The notes: generated by a model not told the origin, from the letters alone. Positions 1 through 12,327 are shown, counted from the stretch's first letter. The stretch is 64,000 nt of DNA from Lineolata rhizophorae (GCA_010093515.1 MU001673.1:1063320-1127319); one strand, 5' to 3'. Made by a program: numbers and translations.

Positions 1-1
1 C

Positions 2-1756
2 GCTCTCGAGTGTCTTCCATTAGTAATGGAACCACAGAGCGATTTCTACAACAGCCCACTTCTCGTTCTCGATTTTCAATCGCTGTACCCGAGCGTCATG
101 ATAGCATACAATTATTGCTATTCGACGTTTCTTGGGCGGGTTGTGAGCTGGCGCGGACGGAACAAGATGGGGTTCACCGACTACGAGCGGCAGCCCGGGT
201 TCCTCGAAATGGTCAAAGAGCACATCAACATTGCACCAAACGGGATTATGTATGTTCGTCCAGAACTTCGAAAGTCCCTCCTAGCGAAAATGTTGATCGA
301 TGTCCTGGAAACAAGGGTCATGGTCAAGAATGGGATGAAAGACGACAAGGAGGACAAAATCCTACAAGCACTCTTGAACAACCGTCAGCTTGCTCTCAAG
401 CTCATCGCGAATGTCACTTATGGCTACGCGTCAGCTTCATTTTCTGGACGCATGCCGTGTTCTGAGATCGCCGATAGCATCGTCCAAACCGGGCGTGAAA
501 CCTTGGAAAAGGCGATTGCTTTGATACATTCCGATGAGCGCTGGGGGGCGGAGGTTGTATACGGAGATACGGATTCGCTGTTCGTGTATCTGAAAGGGAA
601 AACCAAGGATGAAGCCTTCAACATCGGACAGGAAATTGCGAACGCTGTCACAAAAGCAAACCCAAAGCCTGTGAAGCTGAAGTTCGAGAAAGTATATTTG
701 CCTAGTGTTCTTTTAGCCAAGAAGCGTTACGTCGGCTTCAAGTACGAGTCAAGAGATCAAACCGAACCGGAATTCGACGCGAAGGGAATAGAGACAGTAC
801 GTCGCGATGGAACTCCCGCGGTACAAAAAATTGAAGAGAAGGCTCTGAAGATCCTCTTCCGGACTGCAGACCTCAGCCAAGTCAAGGAATATTTCCAGAG
901 ACAGTGCATGAAGATCATGACTGGCCGTATCAGCATTCAGGACTTCCTCTTCGCAAGAGAGGTGCGACTTGGCACATACTCGGACAAAGGTCCACCGCCC
1001 CCCGGTGCTCTCATCGCTGCTAGGCGTATGCTTGAAGACCCCCGTACGGAGCCGCAATATGGAGAGCGTGTTCCCTACATCGTGGTAAGCGGAGCGCCAG
1101 GCGCTCGACTGATCGATCGTTGCGTGGCGCCCGAGACGCTGTTAGAAGATGGAAACTATGAGCTCGACACCGAGTACTACATCTCAAAGAACCTTATCCC
1201 TCCCCTCGAGCGCATCTTCAACCTTGTCGGGGCCAACGTGCGGCAGTGGTACGACGAGATGCCAAAAGTGCAACGCGTCCGCACTACTAGTGCTATTGCT
1301 AGAGCGCAGGTGCCAGGCGACGGTGCTGCAGCAGCGGCGGCGATCAATGCAAGTGGTGCTCTTCGGAAAACCCTCGAGAACTACATGAAGAGCACGTCTT
1401 GCTTGGTCTGTCACGGCGGCCTCCCTGCACCAACCATGGTACAGCAACAGGACGAACCCGCTCCGACGCTGCCAGTGTGCGAGAGCTGCGCCTCGCGGCC
1501 TGATCTCGCATCTCTGGCTTTGAGGACACGCATTCATAATAGTGAGGCCCGCACATTGGACATATCGACCGTGTGTCGCAGCTGTAGCGGGCTAGCCCCT
1601 GAGGAGGAGGTGAGGTGTGACAGCAGAGATTGCCCTGTGTTCTACTCTCGGGTGAGGGAGAAAGCAAGGCTACGGAGCTTCCAGAGTGGCATGAAGCCGG
1701 TCATTGATGCGCTGGAGAAAGTGGAATTGGATGTCGATGATGACCTCGAATGGTAA
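2..1756 (+). CDS. REV3: DNA polymerase zeta catalytic subunit, C-terminal part (5' end outside window)
   Basis: Catalytic subunit of translesion polymerase zeta, a family B polymerase that extends past DNA lesions in the nucleus. The frame is open from base 2, so the gene starts left of the window and only the last 585 residues are present. Seen directly: polymerase motif A (DFQSLYPSVMIAYNYCYST, near residue 20 of the visible part), motif B (NNRQLALKLIANVTYGYAS), motif C (YGDTDSLF), and two C-terminal cysteine clusters. These are CysA (CLVC, then CESC) and CysB (CRSC, then a C-x4-C pair before PVFYSR). In this family CysB binds a 4Fe-4S cluster and contacts the accessory subunits. Stop TAA at 1754-1756. 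No intron is visible in this part. The motif set and the lead-in ECLPLVMEPQSDFY are Rev3-specific rather than Pol delta. Confidence 0.97.
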   Translation, partial: ALECLPLVMEPQSDFYNSPLLVLDFQSLYPSVMIAYNYCYSTFLGRVVSWRGRNKMGFTDYERQPGFLEMVKEHINIAPNGIMYVRPELRKSLLAKMLIDVLETRVMVKNGMKDDKEDKILQALLNNRQLALKLIANVTYGYASASFSGRMPCSEIADSIVQTGRETLEKAIALIHSDERWGAEVVYGDTDSLFVYLKGKTKDEAFNIGQEIANAVTKANPKPVKLKFEKVYLPSVLLAKKRYVGFKYESRDQTEPEFDAKGIETVRRDGTPAVQKIEEKALKILFRTADLSQVKEYFQRQCMKIMTGRISIQDFLFAREVRLGTYSDKGPPPPGALIAARRMLEDPRTEPQYGERVPYIVVSGAPGARLIDRCVAPETLLEDGNYELDTEYYISKNLIPPLERIFNLVGANVRQWYDEMPKVQRVRTTSAIARAQVPGDGAAAAAAINASGALRKTLENYMKSTSCLVCHGGLPAPTMVQQQDEPAPTLPVCESCASRPDLASLALRTRIHNSEARTLDISTVCRSCSGLAPEEEVRCDSRDCPVFYSRVREKARLRSFQSGMKPVIDALEKVELDVDDDLEW

Positions 1757-2524
1757 TGGGAAGGACTTTTTGGGAGGAACTTCGTCGTTCATCTTTGCGC
1801 AGGCTGCTTTTAGTCACGAGACTAGATGGGCAACCTCCTCAGCCCTACATAGATACGCCCATCATTTGCGGCTGCGTGCAGGCTGCATATTTCATCTGCG
1901 CATATTGAATGGCTGCGTGGTGGTGAATGAGGCTCTTCAGGCCTCAGCTTGTTTACACCTGGGCAGGCATTCGCATCATGACCATGCCGCGCCCCGAAAC
2001 ATGAGCCGAGCGGCCTACCAGAGTGCCTGGTGATGCAAGAACAGCATGGCAGCGTGAAAAATGTGCGCGACGTGCATGGCGGCGACAGGTGTACGAGCGT
2101 ACGCGGCGCGGAGAGGCGCGGTTGGACAGCGTGCGCGGCCGTCGGCTTGCCGAGGCCGCCGAGAACGCACCAAAAGCTTCCACAGCTTCCCTGCGCCAAG
2201 CCAAGCACGCGCATCGCCAACCTCCCGCCAACCGTCCGTCCTCCCCAAGGCTGCCGCCGTCCTGCCCTGACGTCGCCTCCGCCGGGTTCCTCGTGCCATC
2301 CGCATATATCCCCCTCGCTCGCGGTGCTCCCCTGAAGCCCGCTCGCTCGCTGCTGCTACTGCTGCTACTGCTATTGCCGTTGCATCCTGCCGCTGCTGCC
2401 GCCGCCGCCTCCGTGCTTTAAAGCGGACGCCCAGTCACCAAGTCCACCCAGTCCCGCCGCCCCACCGAGCCCTGCGCGCTGAAAGGGAGAAAACGTGCGC
2501 GTGCAATTTGACGAGCCGCCGGCC
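1757..2524. promoter_or_regulatory. REV3 3' flank and SLA2 promoter/leader
   Basis: No gene seen. The first 300 bases are mixed sequence downstream of REV3. From about 2070 the DNA becomes GC-rich. There is a TATA-like CATATAT near 2303 and a CTG/CCG-rich stretch at 2350-2412. The open frames here (up to 132 codons on both strands) overlap each other in several frames and look like composition artefacts. Confidence 0.5.
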
Positions 2525-5500
2525 ATGGCTTTGTACGGTACGACGCGCAACGTCGACATGGGCAAGTTGGTCTCCCTTCCGCTTTCTACGGCCCGTCTGT
2601 TCCGATCGAGCTATTGCTTACACAGTGGTCTGTGTATTTTAGGCAAGAGTCGGAGCTCGCCATCAACATCCGCAAAGCTACAAGCATAGGTGAGTTCTGC
2701 CATAGCAGCCGCTGATGGGCTACCGACGGCGAGAGCGCAAGGAAAGGCTGCAGCTTGCTAACGCACAATGCACACGTTGCAGATGAGACCGCTCCGAAGA
2801 GTACGCCAAAACCCCGCCTCTTTCCCGAGTTACAGCCTGGATAGACGAGGACACCGCGCTTATCAGATCGTCGCAGGGAAGCATGTTCGGAGCTGCATCG
2901 TCTACACTTGGGACCACAAGTCGTCGCAGTCGTTCTGGGCCGGCATGAAAGTGTTCGTATTTCCAGAGTTCTGGCTACTTTGAGCAGTGCACTTCTGACA
3001 GACTGGACGTCGCAAAAGGCAACCCATACTAGCCGACGAGGTCCAGACGTTCAAGGCGCTCATTACAATCCATAAAGTCCTCCAAGAAGGCCACCCGATT
3101 GCGCTGAAAGAGGCCCAGTCAAACACAAATTGGATAGAGAGCTTATCCCGGGGTATTCCTGGCGGAGAGGGGCTTAGAGGTATGTTAATCCCGCTGCGAA
3201 TGCAACCTAAGCGCACACACAGCTCATAAGTGACGCAGGTTATGGCCCTCTGATTCAGGAATATATTTTCTACCTGCTCGCTAAGCTTAGTTTCCACCGC
3301 CAGCACCCCGAGTTCAACGGAACCTTCGAATACGAAGAATACATCAGTTTGAAATCCATCAATGATCCCAATGAGGGCTATGAGACGATATCCGATCTCA
3401 TGTCGCTTCAGGATCAGATTGACACGTTCCAGAAGTTGATCTTCTCTCATTTCCGAAGCGGGGCAAATAATGAATGTCGCATATCAGCCCTCGTTCCTCT
3501 AGTGCAGGAGAGTTACGGCATCTACAAATTCATCACCAGCATGCTTCGCGCAATGCATACAAGTATAGCGACCCGACATCACATGCGCAGGATTCAGTGC
3601 TAACTTTGGATAGCTCTCGGCGATGACGAAGCGCTGTCGCCCCTCCGCGGTAGATATGATGCCCAACATTACCGACTCGTCAAGTTCTACTATGAATGCT
3701 CGAACCTGAGATACCTCACTAGTCTAATCACCGTGCCAAAGCTCCCTCAAGATCCGCCCAACCTGCTCGCCGAAGACGAAGAACGTCCAGCATTGCCAGC
3801 GCGTCCCAGGAATGAAACCGAGCCTCACCCCACACCGCCCCGAGCACCTTCAGTTGACCCCGAGCCGATCAACGAGTTTTGGAAGAACGAGCAAAAGAGG
3901 CAACAAGATGAATATGCCGAGGAACAGAGGCGACTCCAGGAGCAATGGGAAGCGTCCCAGAGGCAGCAGCAGGCAGCAGCGCTCCAAGCTCAGCGTGAGT
4001 TCGAAGAGCAGCAGCGGTTGCAGGCTGAGCAGCAACGGATGGCCCAGGAGGCCCTCCTTCGCGAACAGTACAGGCAACAGACTGAGGGTCGCTTGGCAGA
4101 ACTAGAACGAGAGAACCTGAATGCTCGTGCGCAGTACGAGCGCGATCAGCTCATGTTGGAGCAGTATGACCGCAGGATGAAGGCTTTGGAATCAGAGTTA
4201 CAACAGCTCAATGCAAACTTCCAGCAGCAGACCACCTCAAAAGACGAGCAAATCAAGGCTCTGCAGGAGCAGCTCAATATCTGGCGCTCTAAGTATGAAG
4301 CGCTGGCAAAGCTTTACTCTCAATTGCGCCATGAACATTTGGAGTTGCTGCAGAAGTTCAAGTCCGTCCAACTCAAGGCTGCGTCCGCTCAGGAGGCAAT
4401 TGAGAAGCGCGAGAAACTCGAGCGCGAACTCAAGACCAAGAATCTCGAGCTTGCAGACATGATTCGTGAACGTGACCGTGCCTTGCACGATAAGGATAGG
4501 GTCACCGGAGGCCACCGTGAAGAGCTGGAGAAGCTCAAGCGGGAACTCCGCTTCGCCTTGGAGAAGGCGGATAATGCTGAGCGCGCGAAGGGATCCGAAC
4601 TTTCAGCGATGCTCTCTAGGCACAACCGGGAGATTGACGATCTCCAGGAAGCGCTTAGGAACAAGACTCGGGAGCTGGACGGTGCGCATATGAAGTACCG
4701 TGAGTCCGATTCCACTCTTGAGCGGCAGCTGCGAGAAAAGGAGGAAGAGTTGGAGATTTTCAAGGCAGGAATGGATCAGACCCTCCTTGAGCTCAATGAG
4801 CTGCGCCAATCTCACCAAGAGACCGACCATGCCATGGATGGCCAGATTGACACGGTTATTCTCGACAACGTTCGCAAGATTAACGATATCATCGACTCTG
4901 TGCTACAGAGTGGCGTACAACGTGTGGACGAGGCCTTGTATGAACTTGACTCCTCAATGCAGGCTGGAAACCAGAACGCTTCCGGTCCGTATGTGCTGTC
5001 CCAGATCGAGAAGGCTTCCACGTGTGCTATGGAATTCTCAACCGCCTTCAACAACTTCATCGCCGATGGGCCAAACAGCACCCATGCGGAAATAATCCGC
5101 ACTGTCAACGCGTTTGCTGGATCTATTGCGGACGTTCTCAGCAATACCAAGGGCTTGACCAGATTCGCGTCGGATGAGAAGAAATCCGACCAGCTTGTCA
5201 ACGCCGGACGCCAGGCGGCTATGTCCACCATCAACTTTTTCCGCGGGCTTCAATCGTTCAGGCTCGATGGTCTAGAAGATATTCAGAAGACCGATGTTGT
5301 TATCAATAATAACAACGAGGTTCAAATGAACTTGCAGAAACTTTCAAAGCTCGCCGACGCCTTTGGACCGCGTAGCAAGATCACCAACGCTCAAGGCGAC
5401 ATTGGCGATCTGGTGGACAGGGAGCTGACGAATGCGGCGAATGCCATTGAAGCCGCGACGGAGCGCTTGAATAAATTGAGGAGCAAGCCTAGGGACCAGT

Positions 5501-6169
5501 ACTCTACGTACGAACTCAAGATTCACGACTCCATCCTTGAAGCCGCCATGGCTGTTACGAACGCGATTGCCCAGCTCATCAAAGCTGCAACTGCTTCGCA
5601 GCAGGAGATTGTCCGTGAGGGCCGCGGTACTTCGTCCCGTACTGCCTTCTACAAGAAGCACAATCGCTGGACGGAAGGTCTCATTTCTGCTGCCAAGGCC
5701 GTCGCGTCATCGACGAATTTGCTCATTGAGACGGCTGATGGCGTCATCAGCGGGCGGAAGACGCACGAGCAGCTCATCGTGGCATCGAACGATGTGGCTG
5801 CCAGCACCGCACAGCTTGTGGCGGCTAGCAGAGTGAAGGCTTCGTTCATGAGCAAAACGCAAGAACGCTTGGAGAGCGCCAGCAAGGCTGTGACGGCTGC
5901 GTGCAGGGCTCTGGTGCGCCAGGTCCAAGACATCATCGCTCAGAAGAACAAGGACGACAACGAAGCCGTTGACTACACCAAGTTGAGCTCGCACGAGTTC
6001 AAGGTCCAGGAGATGGAACAACAGGTTCGTATAGTGGTTCATGCGGTCTTTGACTCTGAGTAGATACTGATTTTGAATTCAGGTCGAAATTTTACAACTT
6101 GAGAACAAGCTCGCCCAGGCTAGGACTCGGCTAGGAGAGATGCGCAAGATCTCATACCAGGAAGAGTAA
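2525..6169 (+). CDS. SLA2: Sla2/End4 (HIP1R family) endocytic actin-clathrin adaptor
   Basis: Couples the plasma membrane and clathrin coat to actin during endocytosis and at hyphal tips. Eight exons can be joined in frame: 2525-2565, 2643-2689, 2783-2800, 2877-2952, 3019-3179, 3239-3562, 3614-6024, 6083-6169, giving 1054 aa, a normal length for the family. The N-terminal ANTH domain holds ETAPKRKHVRSCIVYTWD and a VQPILADEVQTFKAL segment. A Pro-rich linker follows at about residue 225-255, then a long Gln/Glu-rich coiled coil to about residue 600. The C-terminal THATCH (I/LWEQ) actin-binding module includes LISAAKAVASSTNLLIETAD and ends EMRKISYQEE. The 18-nt third exon is supported by the conserved DETAPK junction. 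The start is the first ATG before the conserved QESELAINIRKATS; the extreme N-terminus is the least certain part. REV3 is the upstream neighbour. Confidence 0.96.
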
Positions 6170-6553
6170 GAGGGCGGATATGCGTGCAGACGGCTAGTCG
6201 AGTAAAACTTTAGTCGGCCTTTATGAAAGTGATGCGTTGATATACCGTGTACGGATATGCTATGATTTTTGCGGCTTTGTCGGCTCTTCGGTGCGGATAT
6301 GGTAGGGGAAACCACTGTCCTGTTGAATTAGTTTGCACAGCCAAAATTGCATTTCTACGATGGATTGGAGTTGAGGCTACCATCCCATGTTTTTGATCGC
6401 TCCTTATTCTTGTGAAATATGTTTATACTCTCTTCGTCCTAAGCGTGGTCCAACCTTGTGGTGTTGTAAGTCCTGACTGTGTTCGCTCATTCTGTTGTCG
6501 TACCTTCTTACATTCAATAAGACGCTAACCAATGCCAGATTTCACTGTTCCAC
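6170..6553. other. Convergent 3' flanks of SLA2 and the CE1 esterase gene
   Basis: AT-richer spacer between two genes that end towards each other. No coding signal seen. It probably holds both 3' UTRs. Confidence 0.5.
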
Positions 6554-7580
6554 TCAAATAAATCCAAACCATTCCATATCTTCCTCGCCCGAACCGATCT
6601 GGATATCGTGAGTAACTCCAGATTCCAAAATGCCCTCGACATTTGGTCCCCACGTAGTGTTCGTATAGCCCTGTTGCGGTTCGTTCTGCGTCGTGCTCAC
6701 GGGATCTTCGTAATCGTACCCCAACAAGCCGGCCCATTGCTTCATCGTCTCCCAGTAGTTCTGAACGTTCAGCGTCTGATCATCCGTTCCGTGGTGGATC
6801 CGCATCTTCGGTCTAGTCCCGTTGTACCCTGGGTACATATCACGTACCACGGTGGCCCACTCCTCTGGCGATTTTATAACTTGTCCATCAGCGCATAGGC
6901 TATTCCACTCGTCCACAGCACCAGTTGGAGACGCGAAGCAGCCAGCTGCCACACCTGAATACACAGTGCCCGCCACAAAGAGGTCGGGATAGGTAGCCGC
7001 CATTACGTTCTTTTTTGATTGAATATGCGGTCAGCGTTTGATCAATCCCTCTTATGGGCGTATCTGCTCCGAAGTCCGTAGGATAGAACGCAAGTATGCT
7101 CACCGTCATCATCGCCCCACTGCTCAACCCCGTAACAAAGACCCTGCTCGTATCGGCATCGAACTCATCAATCGTCCACCTCACCATGTTCGCGATAGCT
7201 TCGGAATCCCCGCCACCGTCCCGCATCAGCGTCTCGTCCGAGCTCACGTCCCAGCAGTTGTCCGACAGATTCGGCGTCGACGGGTACACTACGATAAACC
7301 CGTAGTCGTCGGCGAGCCACCGGTAAGGCGTACCGTTGTAGTAGGCCTGCGCGTCGCCGTGGCACCAGTGGATCCCGAGCACGACGGCCGGCTTCTCTAC
7401 CGGCGCGCTGTCCGGCACGTAGATGAACATGCGCGCCCCGGTCGGGTTGGCGCCGAAGTCTGTGACTTCTTCTAGAGACGCTCGCTTGACGCGCTGCCAG
7501 CTGGTTGTTGAGAGCGATGTGCCCGATGCCATGTGCAAGCCGAAGCCGATTAATGCGACGATGTTGTAAAGACGAACCAT
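6554..7580 (-). CDS. Secreted CE1-family esterase (acetylxylan/feruloyl esterase type)
   Basis: Predicted to remove acetyl (or feruloyl) groups from plant xylan outside the cell. Two exons, 7580-7104 and 7009-6554, join in phase 0 at ATG-ATG-ACG / AAC-GTA-ATG and give 310 aa, close to fungal acetylxylan esterases of about 300 aa. A signal peptide (MVRLYNIVALIGFGLHMASG) is visible. The nucleophile lies in VTGLSSGAMMT (G-x-S-x-G, about residue 153), an HGTDD segment supplies the likely Asp, and GVTHDI the likely His. WCHG near residue 70 and NCWDV near 110 are typical of the family. No cellulose-binding module is present. It lies upstream-to-downstream on the same strand as the GH5 glucanase gene. 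Acetylxylan versus feruloyl specificity cannot be settled from sequence alone. Confidence 0.9.
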
Positions 7581-8169
7581 TGTTGCTGCCCTTGTTGCGC
7601 TTTGAACGCTCCCAACGTGGACTGATGGACGCGATTGGAATGGATGGGGTTATTTTCTATCTACTGCGTCCCATCTCAGTGGGTGGATCACGATTTCTTA
7701 TATTACAAAAGGTCGCCATCTCGATTCAATTTACGGGCACAGAGCCAGGCCAAGGCCTACTTGTATTTGTCGTCACATTTGAGTGGCCCGGGGCGAGCTA
7801 TATGGTAGACTGTGGGCCGATCAAACTATATTCGGTAACCTCTCAATAAACAGAACTTGATCGCTCCGTCTAACCGCAACGGAAATCTGGGGTCGAGCGC
7901 CGTGCCCAACATGGAATAGCTCCGAGTCCCTTGCATCTATAACGCAGGGTCAATCGCAACGGCATGTGCCCGGGGGCACGGCCATGGGGGTTAATTCGGT
8001 TGTTAATTTTATCCAGCCGAACCTAAGTCGAATAGGCGAAGACCAAGCATCTCGGTGACTACCTATTCTCTACAAACCTAGAAACAAGTGAAAGAAAACC
8101 GGAGCATGCACATCGCAGAGAACTTTTGAAATCCGTGTTTACAAAATTGATTCGTTTTGCTTTCTGCGA
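7581..8169. promoter_or_regulatory. Promoter region of the CE1 gene and 3' flank of the GH5 gene
   Basis: No coding signal. A GGCTGGA on the minus strand near 8015 matches the loose GGCTRRR consensus of XlnR-type xylanase activators, but one such match is expected by chance and is weak evidence. Confidence 0.4.
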
Positions 8170-10737
8170 TCAAGTATTCAATGTGTAGTTCACTGTGTTC
8201 CCCGGAACACGAGGATAAAATTCCCACTCAAACCAAGTAGTTTGGTTAGTAGACGCTATAGTAGAGATAGCGGATAGAGCGACGATAAGATTCGAGTCAT
8301 CCCAATTCCACTGGTTGCTATAAGTCTGCATTGAACGACGACGTTAGTGTTCTTATCCTTATTTTAGCAGAGCAATTCCAAGTTCTCAATCTTTCAACTT
8401 ACCGCGCGACCTTGCTGAAGCGGGCCCAACCATTGAGTCCAATCATCGAAAACGATGGTTCCATCGCGCCTCATAATCTTGACAGTTGCAGGCTTAGACA
8501 ACCCAGCCCATTCAATGGGAATGTAAAGGTCTGAACCCTGAACAGAAAAGAGAGATGCCGACGTCGTCCCAAGGATGGGGGTATCCCACTGGACTATCTG
8601 AATACCCAAATCAGCCCCAGCAGAAAATGAGACCAAAACCTCTCCTTTGACGCCCGGTGCGCCGTCCGTAGAAAAGTACTGCGAGAGGAATTCCGCAGAG
8701 AGAGTTATACTATCGTCTGAAATGGAATAATCGTCTTCCAAAAGCTCATCGCCCTCTATAGTGAAAATAGACACTACAGAATTCCCATTAAAGATAAATG
8801 GAAGAGATTGCTCGCCCACGCCGTCTCCAACTTCATGGAATACATAGGCGGACGTCCATTGAGTGTCGGCATTGGGATCCACGGTACTATCTGCAAGACT
8901 ATTGGCGATTCCCGCAGTAGCATTGGTGATAATATCGATTGCAGAACGGTCATGCCATGTGTGCGTACTTCGGTCGAGGAAATCGTTCCCATTATCCCAA
9001 AGGACGGTAGGCGTGTTATACTTCACAGCGGCCCGGACGAAATAATCTAGCCATTTCCAGCGAGCTGCTGTTTCAGTCGCAACTGGGGAAGCAGCATACT
9101 CGCCAATTATTAGGGGAATGTTAGTGAAATTATTCCGCATGATTGACAAATCCGTATCCAGAGCCGTTTTGTCGTTGTCTGAGCCCCAGATCGTCTTGCC
9201 TAGCTTTCCGTAAGCCCACTTAAATCATAAATCATATTTAAAGCAGACTGAAGCCGCCTACCCCATGCAGAGAAAATAAAATCATAAGGAGAGTAATAAT
9301 GATACTGGAGCGCCCATGGATTTGTAAAATTAATCGTCGGCGGTTCAAACCACTGAGAAGTTTTACCCGCGTCCATGTTCAGACCAACCAGAGTCACCAC
9401 TCGCTGAGAATTGAGGCCGCCTGCGTCCTTGAGAGCCTTCAAGAAAATTTCGTTCATCTTGTTGTATTCTTGAGCATGTTCCTGCGTACTTCCCGCGGGT
9501 TCGTTGAGAGGTTCAAAGGCGAGAAGCTGAGACTTGCAACCTAGCTTCTGTCCAATTTGATACCATAACTGGTAAAATCTTTCCTCGATCATGTCAATGT
9601 GAGCATCATCAAGAGACACGTCAGCCCATATCCATGAGTCATGGTGGACGTTGACAATCGTAGGCAGTCCACGGCTAACGGCCATGTCGACCACATCCTC
9701 TACCCGTTGAAGCCACTCAGGATCAACAGTCCAATCGGGAGATTCGCTAACAAAATGATACGCCCAGGTTACTAGCTCGCATGTTAGAAATGGCATAAGA
9801 CAAAGGTTCTGACGCAACGTACTAGGTATCCGCACTCCTTTGAAACCTGCGGCAATGACATCATCAAACGTGTAGTCTTGGACAGGTGGATTGTTCCAGT
9901 CACCCTCGTCCTCGACGGCATCCAAAGTATTTCCCAGGTTCCAAGCCGGATTCATGGCGTCGACGAAGTCTTGCGCAGAAATAGGCTCGAATGTTCCCGT
10001 GCACGCTGGCGCAGACCGCGCACGCATCGGCGCGGTTGGGATCGTTGTGTTCATTGCCGTAGTAGTATTCGCAAATGGAGGGGTCTGGAAAATTGTGGAT
10101 GTAACTAAAGTCGAGGGAGAGTCTATACTGAAAGAGACCGAAAAAGAGAATGGCGTTGTTTCTGAGGCACCCGGGTTTCCAATAGTGAAGGACGCCGGGC
10201 CTGTCGCACCAGGATTCCCAATAGTGAAAGAAGCCGACGGCTGGGGGTTCCCCCAAGACAAACCAGCTGAGGAACTTGGGGAGCCCCATGAGAGACCCCC
10301 GGATGACTTTGTTGGCTGGGGACTCTCCCAGGATAACGACACGGTCGAATTGGGAGTAGCCCAGGAAAGTCCGCCTGTCGACAAAGTAGACTGTGGGTTC
10401 TCCCATGAAAGCGGTACGCTTGAATAGGGCGTGATCCAAGATAGCCCGCCGGTAGTTGCTGGCTGCGGGCTGTCCCACGACAATGGCACTGTCGAGTCTG
10501 GAGTGATCCATGAAAGCCCAGCAGACGCTTCCGTCTCCCCGGCATTTTCCCACGATAGAGGAACCGTGGACCCAGGGGATTCCCACGAAATCCAATCAGA
10601 GCCGCCGCTGAATATTACTAGAAATCATTAGAGCTTAGGTCCATAATGCCTTTGTCCACACATGTACGGATGAGCTTACTCTGCGATGATGCTCCATGGT
10701 ACAGCAATTGTACTAGGACTGCGTGAACTGCACGCAT
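8170..10737 (-). CDS. Secreted GH5 endoglucanase-like enzyme with N-terminal repeats and a C-terminal X2-type module
   Basis: Predicted secreted beta-glucanase. Five exons join in frame: 10737-10680, 10617-9823, 9771-9262, 9199-8403, 8325-8170, giving 771 aa. Exon 1 encodes a weak signal peptide (MRAVHAVLVQLLYHGASSQ). Residues 20-150 are a low-complexity array with ten SW motifs; a Ser/Thr-rich linker follows. The GH5 barrel begins near residue 190 (NPAWNLGNTLDA), with the acid/base Glu in FEPLNEPAG (about 373) and the nucleophile Glu in IIGEYA (about 487). From about 589 an X2/Ig-like module (FTIEGDELLEDDYS) is followed by a beta-rich tail ending in VNYTLNT. The 51-nt intron 9772-9822 is a multiple of three and has no stop; removing it restores the family sequence GVRIPITWAYHF. 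Substrate (cellulose, mixed-linkage glucan or mannan) is not certain. The first exon is the weakest call. Confidence 0.88.
10185..10595 (-). repeat. Coding tandem repeat, about 24-25 residues per unit
   Basis: Within the GH5 gene, alternating half-units of the form GLSWxTPxSTV and PLSWExPQ occur about five times (ten SW motifs), followed by two copies of FTIGNPGA. The units are diverged but clearly related, so the array looks old and under some constraint rather than freshly expanded. Confidence 0.85.
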
Positions 10738-11785
10738 GGCGGAGGTTTCAAAACCACTTCAGTTGATTGACAAGAGTGGCCAGTGCCATGAGGACGGACA
10801 GACCTCCAGACGTACTTTGTTCACATTATATTTTCCTGCGACCATGGCGGGTCAAGGATGTTCGCCTCGGCCGTGTGAACCGGGAGATTGGCCAAACACT
10901 ATGGGATGTTCGACAAAAAACCGGGTGCAGAGGTCAACGGTGGCGATATGAGCCCGCGATGCAGGAATAGGCCACGTGCTTTAAGTAGACGATTTGCAGC
11001 CATATTAATGTATATTGATGGCACAAAGCAAGCGCCGGCAACATGCGCTCTTGCTGGTAACTAAGCCGAGAGTTACGGGGACAGCAGCTTAAGTTCTCGT
11101 CTAGTAAAGTGTTCAGGGGGTTCCATGAGCAGCGATTCCCGTCGGACCGGGCCCCGCAATAATATAATGTATTGCGCGCTAATAAAAGAAGTCTAGAGTT
11201 GTCGCCTCTACGGGATGACCCTGCAATGCTATTCTAGCCGTGGCTCTGCAGACACCGAGAAGTACCACGTACGTATGCTCTCCATAGCGACAAATCATGC
11301 TGAGTGGGCGTGAAGAGCTTCTTTGCCAATTTGCAGACACCGAGGCTTTGGAGACAGCTCCGAGGCGCAAGATTGAAGAGTAGGCATAGGGTAGATACGT
11401 CTGAGCTTTGCCTTTGGCTCGTTCGATTTAGGCGTTGGAAATCATGTCGTTGAATTCCACTCGTCGTAATGATATAGTTGAAAAGCACTTGATCATCGCA
11501 GGTATAGTTCCGGGTAAATCGTGAATCTGGAGACACGGGGTCTCGTTTGCAAATTGTGGCGCCTAGCGAGTTGTGGCGCGCATCGTGGCGCGCGCGGACT
11601 TCGGCAAAAGTTTGATCCGCCCACCAACCGAATTTCGCACACTGCCGAATCGCGCACTACGAAAGCGGAGGTACGAGTCCTTTCAACTTCAGCATTGAGT
11701 CGAGGTAAGCCTAGCCGCCTCATCGCGCCTAAGTGCCTACGGATATAAATGGCAGCTGCTAACTCTACGTAGTTCCTGAGCCAAA
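10738..11785. promoter_or_regulatory. Divergent promoter region, GH5 gene (left) and RPL37 (right)
   Basis: About 1.05 kb without a supportable gene. A TATA-like ATATAAAT lies at 11743. A possible 5'-UTR intron of RPL37 runs from GTAAGC at 11705 to an AG at 11772, and would contain that TATA-like site. The two cannot both be right. Confidence 0.45.
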
Positions 11786-12327
<542 letters not shown>

